Positions 8,910 through 16,660 of a DNA stretch of 64,000 nt are shown piece by piece. Within the stretch, counting starts at the first letter, position 1. Each line of letters opens with the position of its first letter. The stretch comes from Lignipirellula cremea (GTDB taxonomy: Bacteria; Planctomycetota; Planctomycetia; Pirellulales; Pirellulaceae), in NCBI RefSeq assembly GCF_007751035.1, contig NZ_CP036433.1:186001-250000 (forward strand). Reading direction: 5' to 3'. The position numbers were made by a program, and so were the translations under genes. Below the pieces are notes generated by a model. That model was not told where the DNA came from and did not search any database. It was given only the letters and a program-made list of their open reading frames with translations.

Positions 8910-11093
8910 TTACGGCTGGAGCGGCTGCGATTGGTAATACGACTCGAGCCATTCCACGTTTTGCGACAGGACCTGTTCGCGGTGGAAAATCAAGTTGCCT
9001 GGAATGGTTCCACTAGGGAATTGCGAGCGGTGGACGATCGCGGGTGGGTCAAGCTGGATCGCCGCCACTTCGCCCTCGCCATTGACATTTAAAGGCAAGT
9101 AGTAGTGCCCGTCGGCGCAATAGCCGCGTCCACTCGGCAAGCTGCCCAGGGGCAACTTGAGCGGCCAGTCGGCGGCGACTTTCCCCGTCTTTAATTCGAT
9201 TGCCGTTAACTGCCGGCTGCCCACAGCGATCGCCAGGCCGCGATCCACGCAGGCTAGAAATGCTAAGTCGCCGCGGTCGAGCGACCACTGGTGGCTTCCA
9301 TTCGCGAGGTCCAGGCAGTGCATTTGCCGAGACTCGGCCGGGGTGATGACCACGCGTCGACCGGAGATCACGGCACACGAATCCGCCCAACTGGCGCCCG
9401 CATCGAGCGTCGGTCGCGCGAACTGAGTGACCTGTGTCGCGGGATATTCGTAGGCCCACAGCAGGCTGCGAGTAGACAGGTCGATGGCGACCATGGCGCC
9501 CGCGCCCGTCGGGCAAATCAAGATCCCATCGGCGAACGAAGGGCTGATCCCGCTGGTGCGACGCAACAGGGGATCGAATCGCTTTGGATCAGCCAACGCG
9601 AGCTGCTGGGACCAGAGCAGTTTGCCATCGTCAGGATTGAGGACAATCAGCCGGATTTCGTCGCGAACTTCCACAAGACAGTACAACTCTCCATCCAGCG
9701 GAAGTGGAGATCCCAGAAAGAAAGGCCTTTCGGAACGAGCCGGATCATCGCCCAGCATGTTAATTGACCAGATCTGGTTTCCCGAGGTGCTTTGCAGCTT
9801 GTAGGCCGAAAGCGCGTTATAGGGACGCCCGGCTAGGCCATTGCGGTCCTCATTCGGCCCCGGAAGCATGCCGAATCCATCCAGAGCAAACACCGCGTTG
9901 CCGTCACTGCTCAACGAACCAAACGTCTTGTCGTGCCACATGCGTTGCGCCAGCCTGGCCGAGGGGGCGGAGAACGGTTTGGCTGTCTGGGACGACGAGG
10001 CGAGGACTGACGGCGAATCGGGCAGGTCGGCAGCCCAAATCAGTTTGCCCGTCTGGATGTCCACTGCCGCCAGACGCTGCGGGGTACGCATCACGATCGT
10101 CTTGTCGATGGCCAGCGGCAGCACGGAGGGCAGAGCAGGAGTCGATGCCCGATAGAATTCCTCACGCTGAGCCTGCAACGTGAGCTCAACCTCAAAACTC
10201 TGTGACACGGCCTGCCGCCAGATTGGCTGCCTGAGCATTCCAATACGCCCGTTGCCACGCCCTAGGCGAGCTGGATCGTGGCGAAACATCGACCAATCGC
10301 TTCTTCGAGAGCCAACTGAAAGGCGCGGCGTGCCGGTAATCCTCCGCAACCACTCGAGCGCTTCGTCCGGACGCTGAAAAAGCTCCACGGTTTGCCCACC
10401 GAGTTTCAATCGAGCCTCTGGAAATCGCTTTTGCAAATCGAGCAAGACCTCTTCCGCTCGAGTTGCATCTCCTGTCCAAAGCCAGCAAATCGCCAGCTTC
10501 AGCGACAAATAGGGTTCAAAGCGAGTCGCCTGCCGGGAGACAAGCAGAGTTTGGAAGCAATTAGCTGCCCGTCCGAAACGACCGTGATCCCAATAAATGT
10601 TACCTAGCAGATACCGTGCTTCGTGACCTGCTTTCGTATGAAAATAGCGCCGCTGCACAGAGAAAATCTGCTCGATGTCTCTTGCTGACACGGCATCATC
10701 CAGCAGTTTGTGAGCGACCGCACCAAATTGTAATTCGTAAGCCGCTTGAGCCGCATTCGGCATCCGGCTGAGAATCTGGTTTGCCTCGTTTTTCACGCTC
10801 TGGTATTCGCGTTCGGCCGGCGAGTTATTTGGCTGAGCCGCGACGAGAAAAAAGTCATTCTCTGCATCTAGTACGCTAGTTAGCAGTTGGAGGGCTTCGG
10901 AATTGCGCCCTTCATCAAGCAGCTCCCGAGAGGAGTTCAGCATTCGCACGATCGACCGATCCGGAGGCGCGAAGATGGACTCGCGGTCCGCAACTGTCTG
11001 CGCGGATAGAGGCGCAATGACGACCAGGATCAGATAAGCAGTAAAAACCTGGACAACTGCCTTTGGTCTTATAAAGGTCAAAGCTGATCTCAT
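8910..11093 (-). CDS. Secreted TPR plus PQQ-type beta-propeller protein
   Basis: A 727-residue protein with an N-terminal signal peptide (hydrophobic residues about 13-30, 'AYLILVVIAPLSAQ'). Residues about 50-240 look like TPR helices (LLDEGRNSEALQLLTSVL, EARYLLGNIYWDHGRFGRA). Residues about 270-700 are PQQ/WD-like propeller blades: IVMRTPQRLAAVDIQTGKLI, GGELYCLVEV-type strands and repeated 'LNPDDGKLLW', 'IDLSTRSLLWAY', 'LDLANGSHQW', 'IELKTGKV' endings. The ATG at 11093 is preferred to the upstream start at 11249, which would put 52 charged residues before the signal. It is the last gene of the cytochrome c-LRR cluster. Function unknown; such propellers often bind partners or cofactors outside the cytoplasm. 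A 163-base gap upstream holds no gene. Confidence 0.8.
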   Translation of the reverse strand: MRSALTFIRPKAVVQVFTAYLILVVIAPLSAQTVADRESIFAPPDRSIVRMLNSSRELLDEGRNSEALQLLTSVLDAENDFFLVAAQPNNSPAEREYQSVKNEANQILSRMPNAAQAAYELQFGAVAHKLLDDAVSARDIEQIFSVQRRYFHTKAGHEARYLLGNIYWDHGRFGRAANCFQTLLVSRQATRFEPYLSLKLAICWLWTGDATRAEEVLLDLQKRFPEARLKLGGQTVELFQRPDEALEWLRRITGTPRLSVGSRRSDWSMFRHDPARLGRGNGRIGMLRQPIWRQAVSQSFEVELTLQAQREEFYRASTPALPSVLPLAIDKTIVMRTPQRLAAVDIQTGKLIWAADLPDSPSVLASSSQTAKPFSAPSARLAQRMWHDKTFGSLSSDGNAVFALDGFGMLPGPNEDRNGLAGRPYNALSAYKLQSTSGNQIWSINMLGDDPARSERPFFLGSPLPLDGELYCLVEVRDEIRLIVLNPDDGKLLWSQQLALADPKRFDPLLRRTSGISPSFADGILICPTGAGAMVAIDLSTRSLLWAYEYPATQVTQFARPTLDAGASWADSCAVISGRRVVITPAESRQMHCLDLANGSHQWSLDRGDLAFLACVDRGLAIAVGSRQLTAIELKTGKVAADWPLKLPLGSLPSGRGYCADGHYYLPLNVNGEGEVAAIQLDPPAIVHRSQFPSGTIPGNLIFHREQVLSQNVEWLESYYQSQPLQP

Positions 11094-11256
11094 GATTCTT
11101 TCCCGGAAGGTACTCGCGGTCGCACTTGTTGCTGACCAACCGATTCGCTTCTGGTAAATTTGGAACGGCGCCGTTTGAACAACAAAACATTTGAATCGGG
11201 CGATTCTGCCTGCAAGAAAATGGCGGCTCGAGGCAATTCGTCCATACATTGGATAT

Positions 11257-12372
11257 TTATCGTTCTACTGACCCTGCACTTCCCCCATCCCGCGCACGTT
11301 CGGCTGCGACTACGGACCAATTCACTGTGGCCTGCATTCGTGCATCGTCATTCTTGAAACCCAATGAGGAGGGGGAGTACAACGTCGCGGGATCCGGTTT
11401 CAGGTAGCTGAAACCAAACTCTTTGGGATCCTCTCCGGCACGATAGATCGTCGCCGCCAGCGCGACGTCACGTAACTGGGATTTGATGACGACGCCTCGG
11501 GAGAACAGGGTGTCCAGCGGCGAGGAATCCTGCAGAGCGTTTCTGATGAGTTCGTCGTCTTCAGGATTTTTGGCTTTTGCCAGGGCCAACAATGCGTATT
11601 GTCGCTGTGTAGCAGGGCTGCGTTTGTCGGACAGCATGTTGCGCGCAATCTCCCGCGCTTGGGGTCGCTGGTTTCGCAATGCCACCAGCAGCCGATCCAG
11701 TGCCGGGCCGTCACTTCCGGTGGCTTTGGCCCACCTGTCCCACAAGTCGCTGAGCGCGTCATTGTCTTTGAGGGCCTGCTGACATCGCCCCACTCGCAGC
11801 AGTTCGTCCAGACTTTCCAGTTCCAGTTCAGGCTTCGCCTGTTTGGCCAGCAAACCGAAGTAGAACGCGTTGGCGAGCGCCCCCTCGATAACCCAGGTCG
11901 GGGTGGGGGATTCTTTGAGTGTCTGCTGCAACTGCTCTTGCCGGTCGGGAAACAACCTGTCACGCGGTCGCGGGCTTTCCGCCAGTTCGTACCAGAAAGC
12001 CGTATCGGCCAGATACATCTTGTCGTACAGTGCGCGAGCCTTGGGTGAGCTACCGACGACTGAACGAACCTCCTGCCAACCGGAAAGGATGCGTACTTCA
12101 TCCCATAATCGGCGGCAGCGCAGTGCAATTTCCGGATCGGGATGTTGCCTGCCGCCGTCCAACGCCGCTCTCGCCGCCAGGCCGATGTCCAGCAATTGCT
12201 GGCGGGCACGCTCGCGCTGGTCGTAGGAAGCATCCCCAAGCTGCTCGACGAGTTGCTCGGCCGTGGCACTCGAGGAAGGCGTTGCCGGTTCTTCGGCCAT
12301 TGCTATGGAGCCAAAGAGGACGCACGAGGTGACGGCTAGTGTCGAGGTTAATCGAACAGGCAATCTTGGCAT
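11257..12372 (-). CDS. Secreted HEAT-like helical protein, unknown function
   Basis: A 371-residue protein starting at the ATG at 12372 with GGGAG eight bases upstream. Residues 1-27 form a signal peptide (LAVTSCVLFGSIAMAEE). The mature part begins with a HEAT/armadillo-like motif common in planctomycete secreted proteins (AEQLVEQLGDASYDQRERAR, then ALDGGRQHPDPEIALRCRRL), followed by an alpha-helical body with possible further repeats ('DRLLVALRNQRPQAREIARNML'). No catalytic motif is seen. An alternative ATG at 12387 is in frame. It lies 34 bases after the truncated repeat gene and belongs to the same minus-strand run as the sigma factor and the cytochrome c-LRR proteins. Confidence 0.75.
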   Translation of the reverse strand: MPRLPVRLTSTLAVTSCVLFGSIAMAEEPATPSSSATAEQLVEQLGDASYDQRERARQQLLDIGLAARAALDGGRQHPDPEIALRCRRLWDEVRILSGWQEVRSVVGSSPKARALYDKMYLADTAFWYELAESPRPRDRLFPDRQEQLQQTLKESPTPTWVIEGALANAFYFGLLAKQAKPELELESLDELLRVGRCQQALKDNDALSDLWDRWAKATGSDGPALDRLLVALRNQRPQAREIARNMLSDKRSPATQRQYALLALAKAKNPEDDELIRNALQDSSPLDTLFSRGVVIKSQLRDVALAATIYRAGEDPKEFGFSYLKPDPATLYSPSSLGFKNDDARMQATVNWSVVAAERARDGGSAGSVER

Positions 12373-12406
12373 CTGTAACACTCCCATAAACCAATCACTC
12401 AGTCAG

Positions 12407-12889
12407 TCAGTCAACCTGACTTACCTCGGACAGAACATAAACCGATTCGATTGGAGGTGTTTCGATCGACTTGGCTTCCTTCAAGATCTCAATCACTTCA
12501 GGCGTCGCCGCTCGCAGTCTGGGCAGCTTGACTCCCTGCCGCGACTTGGCCAACGCGCGGGCGACTTCGGGAGAATCCAGCACGGTCAATCCGAGATAGA
12601 GCGACTTCGAGCCGCCAGCCAGGTTTCCCGCAACTTTCGGTGAAAACGCTGGAAGTGTGATGCCGGTTCTGGACGCGGCGCCTTTCGCGAATCGCCTCGC
12701 CATTACCGGCGAATACAACACCGTCAAAGCCCTCACGTTGAAGAACTGTTTGTACTGGCTTAGCGCGGGCGTGGCTTTCTTGGAAACGGTCTCGAGTTTA
12801 TGCAACGTCCAGCCGATTTGCCGGGCACGCCGGTGGGCGAGTGGGACGGAGTCAAGTTCCTTTAACTGACACGTGGTTGGGCGAAGCAT
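12407..12889 (-). CDS. Truncated third copy of the cytochrome c-LRR protein (C-terminal repeats only)
   Basis: A 160-residue frame that duplicates the last 150 residues of the neighbouring giant repeat protein (13992-16598). Runs such as LTVLDSPEVARALAKSRQGV and KLPRLRAATPEVI are identical and the DNA is nearly so over long stretches, so the duplication is recent. The signal peptide, haem site and most repeats are absent, and one repeat is shortened (ITLPAFSPKVAGNL). Yet it has its own start with GGAGG eight bases before the ATG. It could be a pseudogene or a small cytoplasmic repeat protein. Position between the phosphatase and HEAT genes suggests cotranscription. Confidence 0.7.
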   Translation of the reverse strand: MLRPTTCQLKELDSVPLAHRRARQIGWTLHKLETVSKKATPALSQYKQFFNVRALTVLYSPVMARRFAKGAASRTGITLPAFSPKVAGNLAGGSKSLYLGLTVLDSPEVARALAKSRQGVKLPRLRAATPEVIEILKEAKSIETPPIESVYVLSEVSQVD

Positions 12890-12952
12890 GAGAGGACCTC
12901 CATAAAAAACGATGGGCGACCGTCAGGACTACTCGGCCTCTTCCGCAAACAA

Positions 12953-13822
12953 CTAGCGGAAGCGCGTCGCGTCTCGCGCCCGACGCAGTAAGCGAAACGG
13001 GGCAAGCAGATTGTTACGTAAGGGAACGCGGCTGCCATTGGCTCGAGCCAAGAGCAACGTCAGGTCGTCCCCGACGGTTGCGGCCGACTGTTCACGCAAG
13101 GCTGAAAGCAACGTAAAAAGCAGACGTTCCGGGGCGACTTTCAGAGATTCGACCAGCTTCAAGAGGCCGGCTGTGCCCAGAAGCTGATCGTTCGCGACGC
13201 GTGTTTCCGTCAAGCCGTCGGTGTAGGCCAAAACCATATCGCCTGGAGCGAGGGACAACTTCGTCTGGCTGTATTCAACGCCCCCCGCGACTCCCAGCGG
13301 AATATCACGCAGTCGCGACGCCGTCGCCGCATCGTGAGCGTCTTCGCAGACCTCCCAAGTTGCGGATGGCTGACGGAACAGCAGCGGTTGCGGGTGCCCG
13401 GCCGCACTTAGTTGGAATGAATTTGTGCTGGCGAAGAAGGTGCCGACCAGTGCCGTGGCGAAGTTATCGTCGTGATTTAAGCGGCCGAACTCTTCGTTCA
13501 TCTCCGCCACAAAACGGGCCTGACTCACATGATTCACGTACCTTCGCATGAGATCACGCAGCCCCAACGCACATTGAGATACGGCGACGCCATGCCCGCT
13601 GACGTCGGCCAGCAGTAGCCGCGAGATACGTCCTGAGACGCAGGAGGACAGGTAGTAGACGTCTCCGCCGCTGGCGGCGTTATCACATGGGCGAGAATAC
13701 AGCCAAACGTCCAAGCCGGGCATCTGGAAATACTGCTCTACGCCCTGATTTCCTCCCCAAACTTCCATACAGCGCATCTGTTCGGGGGCGGGAATTGGCG
13801 ACGTGTCAAGCGATCCGGTCAT
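12953..13822 (-). CDS. PP2C/SpoIIE-family serine/threonine phosphatase
   Basis: A 289-residue phosphatase of the PPM/SpoIIE (RsbU-like) type. The metal-binding motifs are present: SGGDVYYL (51-58), LLADVSGHGVAVSQ (about 70-83), SAAGHPQPLLF, and AYTDGLTETR with GDDLTLLLAR at the end. There is no sensor domain and no transmembrane segment, so it is a stand-alone cytoplasmic enzyme expected to dephosphorylate a Ser/Thr-phosphorylated regulator, as RsbU and SpoIIE do with anti-sigma antagonists. Its ATG overlaps the stop of a 51-residue ORF (ATGA), implying translational coupling. Lying in one run with an ECF sigma factor, it may link that locus to Ser/Thr phosphorylation; no cognate kinase or STAS protein is seen nearby. 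Confidence 0.88.
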   Translation of the reverse strand: MTGSLDTSPIPAPEQMRCMEVWGGNQGVEQYFQMPGLDVWLYSRPCDNAASGGDVYYLSSCVSGRISRLLLADVSGHGVAVSQCALGLRDLMRRYVNHVSQARFVAEMNEEFGRLNHDDNFATALVGTFFASTNSFQLSAAGHPQPLLFRQPSATWEVCEDAHDAATASRLRDIPLGVAGGVEYSQTKLSLAPGDMVLAYTDGLTETRVANDQLLGTAGLLKLVESLKVAPERLLFTLLSALREQSAATVGDDLTLLLARANGSRVPLRNNLLAPFRLLRRARDATRFR

Positions 13823-13974
13823 AATGAGGTCCTTCCCGATTGCTGGACAAACTCTTCAAATCGCTTCTGCGTCGCTTCTGCAGGCGGTTCATCGGCTCTC
13901 TCGGTAACGGCAACGCTCGGCGCAATGACAATCAGCAAAGCTGCGGAAAATCGCAAGTCAGATACCAACGACAT
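13819..13974 (-). CDS. 51-residue secreted or membrane peptide coupled to the phosphatase
   Basis: A short frame (ATG at 13974, TGA at 13819-13821) whose stop overlaps the phosphatase start by four bases. Residues 1-9 are polar with one Arg, residues 10-24 are hydrophobic (SAALLIVIAPSVAVT), and the remainder is charged and helical (EATQKRFEEFVQQSGRTS). That is the shape of a signal peptide plus short mature peptide or of a single-pass anchor. GAGGA lies about ten bases upstream of the ATG. No family is recognised. The tight ATGA overlap and the clean amphipathic pattern argue that it is real; a leader whose only job is to couple translation is the alternative. Confidence 0.6.
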   Translation of the reverse strand: MSLVSDLRFSAALLIVIAPSVAVTERADEPPAEATQKRFEEFVQQSGRTSL

Positions 13975-13991
13975 GACAACAAATCCTCAAT

Positions 13992-16598
13992 TTAATCCAG
14001 CGTTCTTTCGGACAAAATGTAAAGCGCTTCCAGCGGAGGCGTTTCGATTGACATGGCGTCCTGCAGGATGGCGATCACTTCAGGCGTCGCCGCTCGCAGT
14101 CTGGGCAGCTTGACTCCCTGCCGCGACTTGGCCAACGCACGGGCGACTTCGGGAGAATCCAGTACGGTCAATCCGAGATAGAGCGACTTCGAGCCGCTGG
14201 TCAGGATTTCCGCAGCTTTCGGTGAAAGCGTTGCCAGCGCCGGAAGTGTGACGCCGGTTCCGGATGTCGTGCCTTCCGCAAATCGCCTGGCCATTTCCGG
14301 TGAATCTAACACCGTCAATGCCCGCACGTTAAAGAACTGTTTATACCGGCTTAGCGCCGGCGCGGCTTCCTTGGAAACGGTCTCGAGGTTGGACAACGTC
14401 CAGCTGATCTGCCGGGCAAACCGCTGGGCGAGCGGCACGGAGTCGAGTTCTCTCAGTTGAATCTGCAAGACTCCGGGAACTTTCTCCAGCGATTCGGCCG
14501 CCGACGGTGAGAGCTTTTCCACCCCTGGGCCAGAAAGGATCAGGTAGGGCCCCGGAAACGAGGCGAGTGCGGCGGCAGATTCGTCCGGCAATTCACCCAG
14601 ACCTTGAATCGCGAGGATCCCTTCATACCGGGCTAATTCCACAGTCAACTCTGGGGAAAGCCTGGGGAAGCCACTGGTTGAGAAACCAAAATCCCCGCCG
14701 AAGTACAACTTCGGCGACTTGCTGATCCTGGTGTGGCCGAGATCTTCAACGCCGCGGTTGAGTGATTTCACCAGAATTCGCGCCGCTTCCGGAGAAAGGT
14801 CGGTCACGTTGGGAAACATGATGTAACCGCCGCCCTGGTTCGTATCGGTCGGAGTCTCGGCGAAGGCGTCAGCAAACTCCGAAGGCAGAGCAGGGATGCC
14901 CAGGTTCAAGCGGAAGGTTTGCCGAGCCATCAGGCGGACCGTTTCCAACGAGACGTCCTGCAGCGAAGGGAAGGAAATCGAGAGCCAACGCTTCTTCAAG
15001 AGCAGCCGCGCCGTCTCGGGCGAGAGTTCTTCCAGACTGGGAAAATTCAGATCGCCGCTGGGACGAACTTCAACCGTGCCGTCACGTCGCTTGTACTCGG
15101 CGTCCGGCAAGCTGCCGAGCGCCGCGGCGGCCTCGGGAGAAATGGATGTCACACCCGGAAAACCCGCAGGCCCCACCCTTTCTGCAAGGATCGGAGAGTC
15201 CAGCGTTTTTAGACTAGGAAAGCGCGTGTTAGGGACTGTCAGGACGCCTGGAGTGGCTGTTAGACTGCCAGGCGATGCGCCAATGATGCGTATTTGCTCT
15301 TCGGTGAGCGTTTCGATGTCCTGCAACGATACGCCCGAACGGGTTTTCAGCAAAACAGTGAAAACCTCATCGGAAATGGGCCCACTGCCTACCAGAATCA
15401 GGTTGATTCGATTCGGACTCTCCGCAAAACTGGCGGCGACTTCGGGCGTGATCGCGGCCAGAGACAAGTAGACCCCCCCAAAGAAACTCCCGGCCCCTTT
15501 GACCTCGGTGAACTGCTTCGCCAGTTCTGGCGACAGTTGCTTGAGCTTAGGAAGGATCACGACGCCCGCTGCCAATTTTTTCTCCAGCGACCCTACCTCG
15601 ATCGACTCCAGGTTCGGAAGCGACAGGGCGCCGATCGTTTCAGCCAGTTTCGCCTGGACTTCCGGCGGAGCGTCGGTCAGGCCGGCGAGTGTCAAGCTTC
15701 GCTCGTTCTTGGCCAGCGCCGTCGCGATCTGTGGTGAGATCGTTCTCAGATACGGAAACGACAAGGCGCCCGGTCGAGTAGCGAGTTTTTCGGCCAGCGG
15801 CGCCGATTCGAGTTCGACCAGGCCGGTGAGAAACAGATGGCCTCGCAGCCTGACAATCGCCTCGGCAGCTTCCGGCGCAACAGAGGTCACCGAGTGCAGC
15901 CAGACGTTTGCGGCCTGACTCTTGGCCAGCGCAACGGCCACCCCGGGGGAAAGCGACTTGATCCCCAGGATGAGCGTGTCTCCCCGGAATTTTGCGATCT
16001 CGGCTGCAACGTCGGGTGAGATTTCGTACATGTTGCTGAGTTGAAGGATGCCAAAGCGGGATTCCGCTTCCATCTTCTTGACGAGTTCCCTGGCCTGCTC
16101 TGCCGTAATGCTTTTAGAGAACTTGGCAGGGACTTCCGGCAGCGGAGGCTCTTGGTTCGCCAGAGAACTTGCCGGGAATCGACCCTGCTGGAACAGTTCG
16201 CCAAAGGTTGGCGAATGGCGCAGCAACGGGTTGGCCAAGACATCCTTCATCCGCCGCCCCACCTCGCGTTGCCGTACTGGGTCCTCGCGATCACGGAGGG
16301 TGAGCAGCGTATTGACGGCATTGCCATACTCGTTGCGCGGTCCTCCAAACCTGGCAAGATGACATACCGAGCAAGTCCCATGCAGGTGAATTTTCATGGA
16401 TAGGGCCCGCATCGCTTGCGGATCATCAACGCTGCGGAGTTGTTCACGGACTGCGCCATCCAGTCCGCAGATGGCGTGGACCTCTTCAGGCAAAAAGGAA
16501 CATGCGATGCTGAAAAGAAGCGCCAGAGACCAACGTTGAAAAGTTGATCGGCGTTTGCTTAAGGGAGCAACGGCAGCAAGTATTTGCGAGTATTTCAC
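13992..16598 (-). CDS. Giant secreted cytochrome c-LRR repeat protein (copy 2)
   Basis: An 868-residue protein starting at GTG (16598). Signal peptide at about 20-42 ending EEVHA; then a short cysteine-containing head and one haem c site C76-S-V-C-H80 followed by the conserved GGPRNEYGNAVNTLL. From about residue 170 to the end run about 30 repeats of 21-25 residues built on the pattern 'L-x-L-x-x-L-x-x-(L/I)-S-P-E-x-A-x-x-L-A', e.g. SLTLAGLTDAPPEVQAKLAE. They resemble bacterial leucine-rich repeats and should form a solenoid. Paralogous along its whole length to 16661-19231. Exported haem plus solenoid suggests a redox-linked binding or surface protein; no such fusion is known to me. It follows copy 1 by 62 bases. 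Confidence 0.85.
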   Translation of the reverse strand: MKYSQILAAVAPLSKRRSTFQRWSLALLFSIACSFLPEEVHAICGLDGAVREQLRSVDDPQAMRALSMKIHLHGTCSVCHLARFGGPRNEYGNAVNTLLTLRDREDPVRQREVGRRMKDVLANPLLRHSPTFGELFQQGRFPASSLANQEPPLPEVPAKFSKSITAEQARELVKKMEAESRFGILQLSNMYEISPDVAAEIAKFRGDTLILGIKSLSPGVAVALAKSQAANVWLHSVTSVAPEAAEAIVRLRGHLFLTGLVELESAPLAEKLATRPGALSFPYLRTISPQIATALAKNERSLTLAGLTDAPPEVQAKLAETIGALSLPNLESIEVGSLEKKLAAGVVILPKLKQLSPELAKQFTEVKGAGSFFGGVYLSLAAITPEVAASFAESPNRINLILVGSGPISDEVFTVLLKTRSGVSLQDIETLTEEQIRIIGASPGSLTATPGVLTVPNTRFPSLKTLDSPILAERVGPAGFPGVTSISPEAAAALGSLPDAEYKRRDGTVEVRPSGDLNFPSLEELSPETARLLLKKRWLSISFPSLQDVSLETVRLMARQTFRLNLGIPALPSEFADAFAETPTDTNQGGGYIMFPNVTDLSPEAARILVKSLNRGVEDLGHTRISKSPKLYFGGDFGFSTSGFPRLSPELTVELARYEGILAIQGLGELPDESAAALASFPGPYLILSGPGVEKLSPSAAESLEKVPGVLQIQLRELDSVPLAQRFARQISWTLSNLETVSKEAAPALSRYKQFFNVRALTVLDSPEMARRFAEGTTSGTGVTLPALATLSPKAAEILTSGSKSLYLGLTVLDSPEVARALAKSRQGVKLPRLRAATPEVIAILQDAMSIETPPLEALYILSERTLD

Positions 16599-16660
16599 GA
16601 GGATTTCTCAGGGACTCGAGCTAATTTGCCAACTGCGAATCAAAGTTCGCTAAGGATCGA

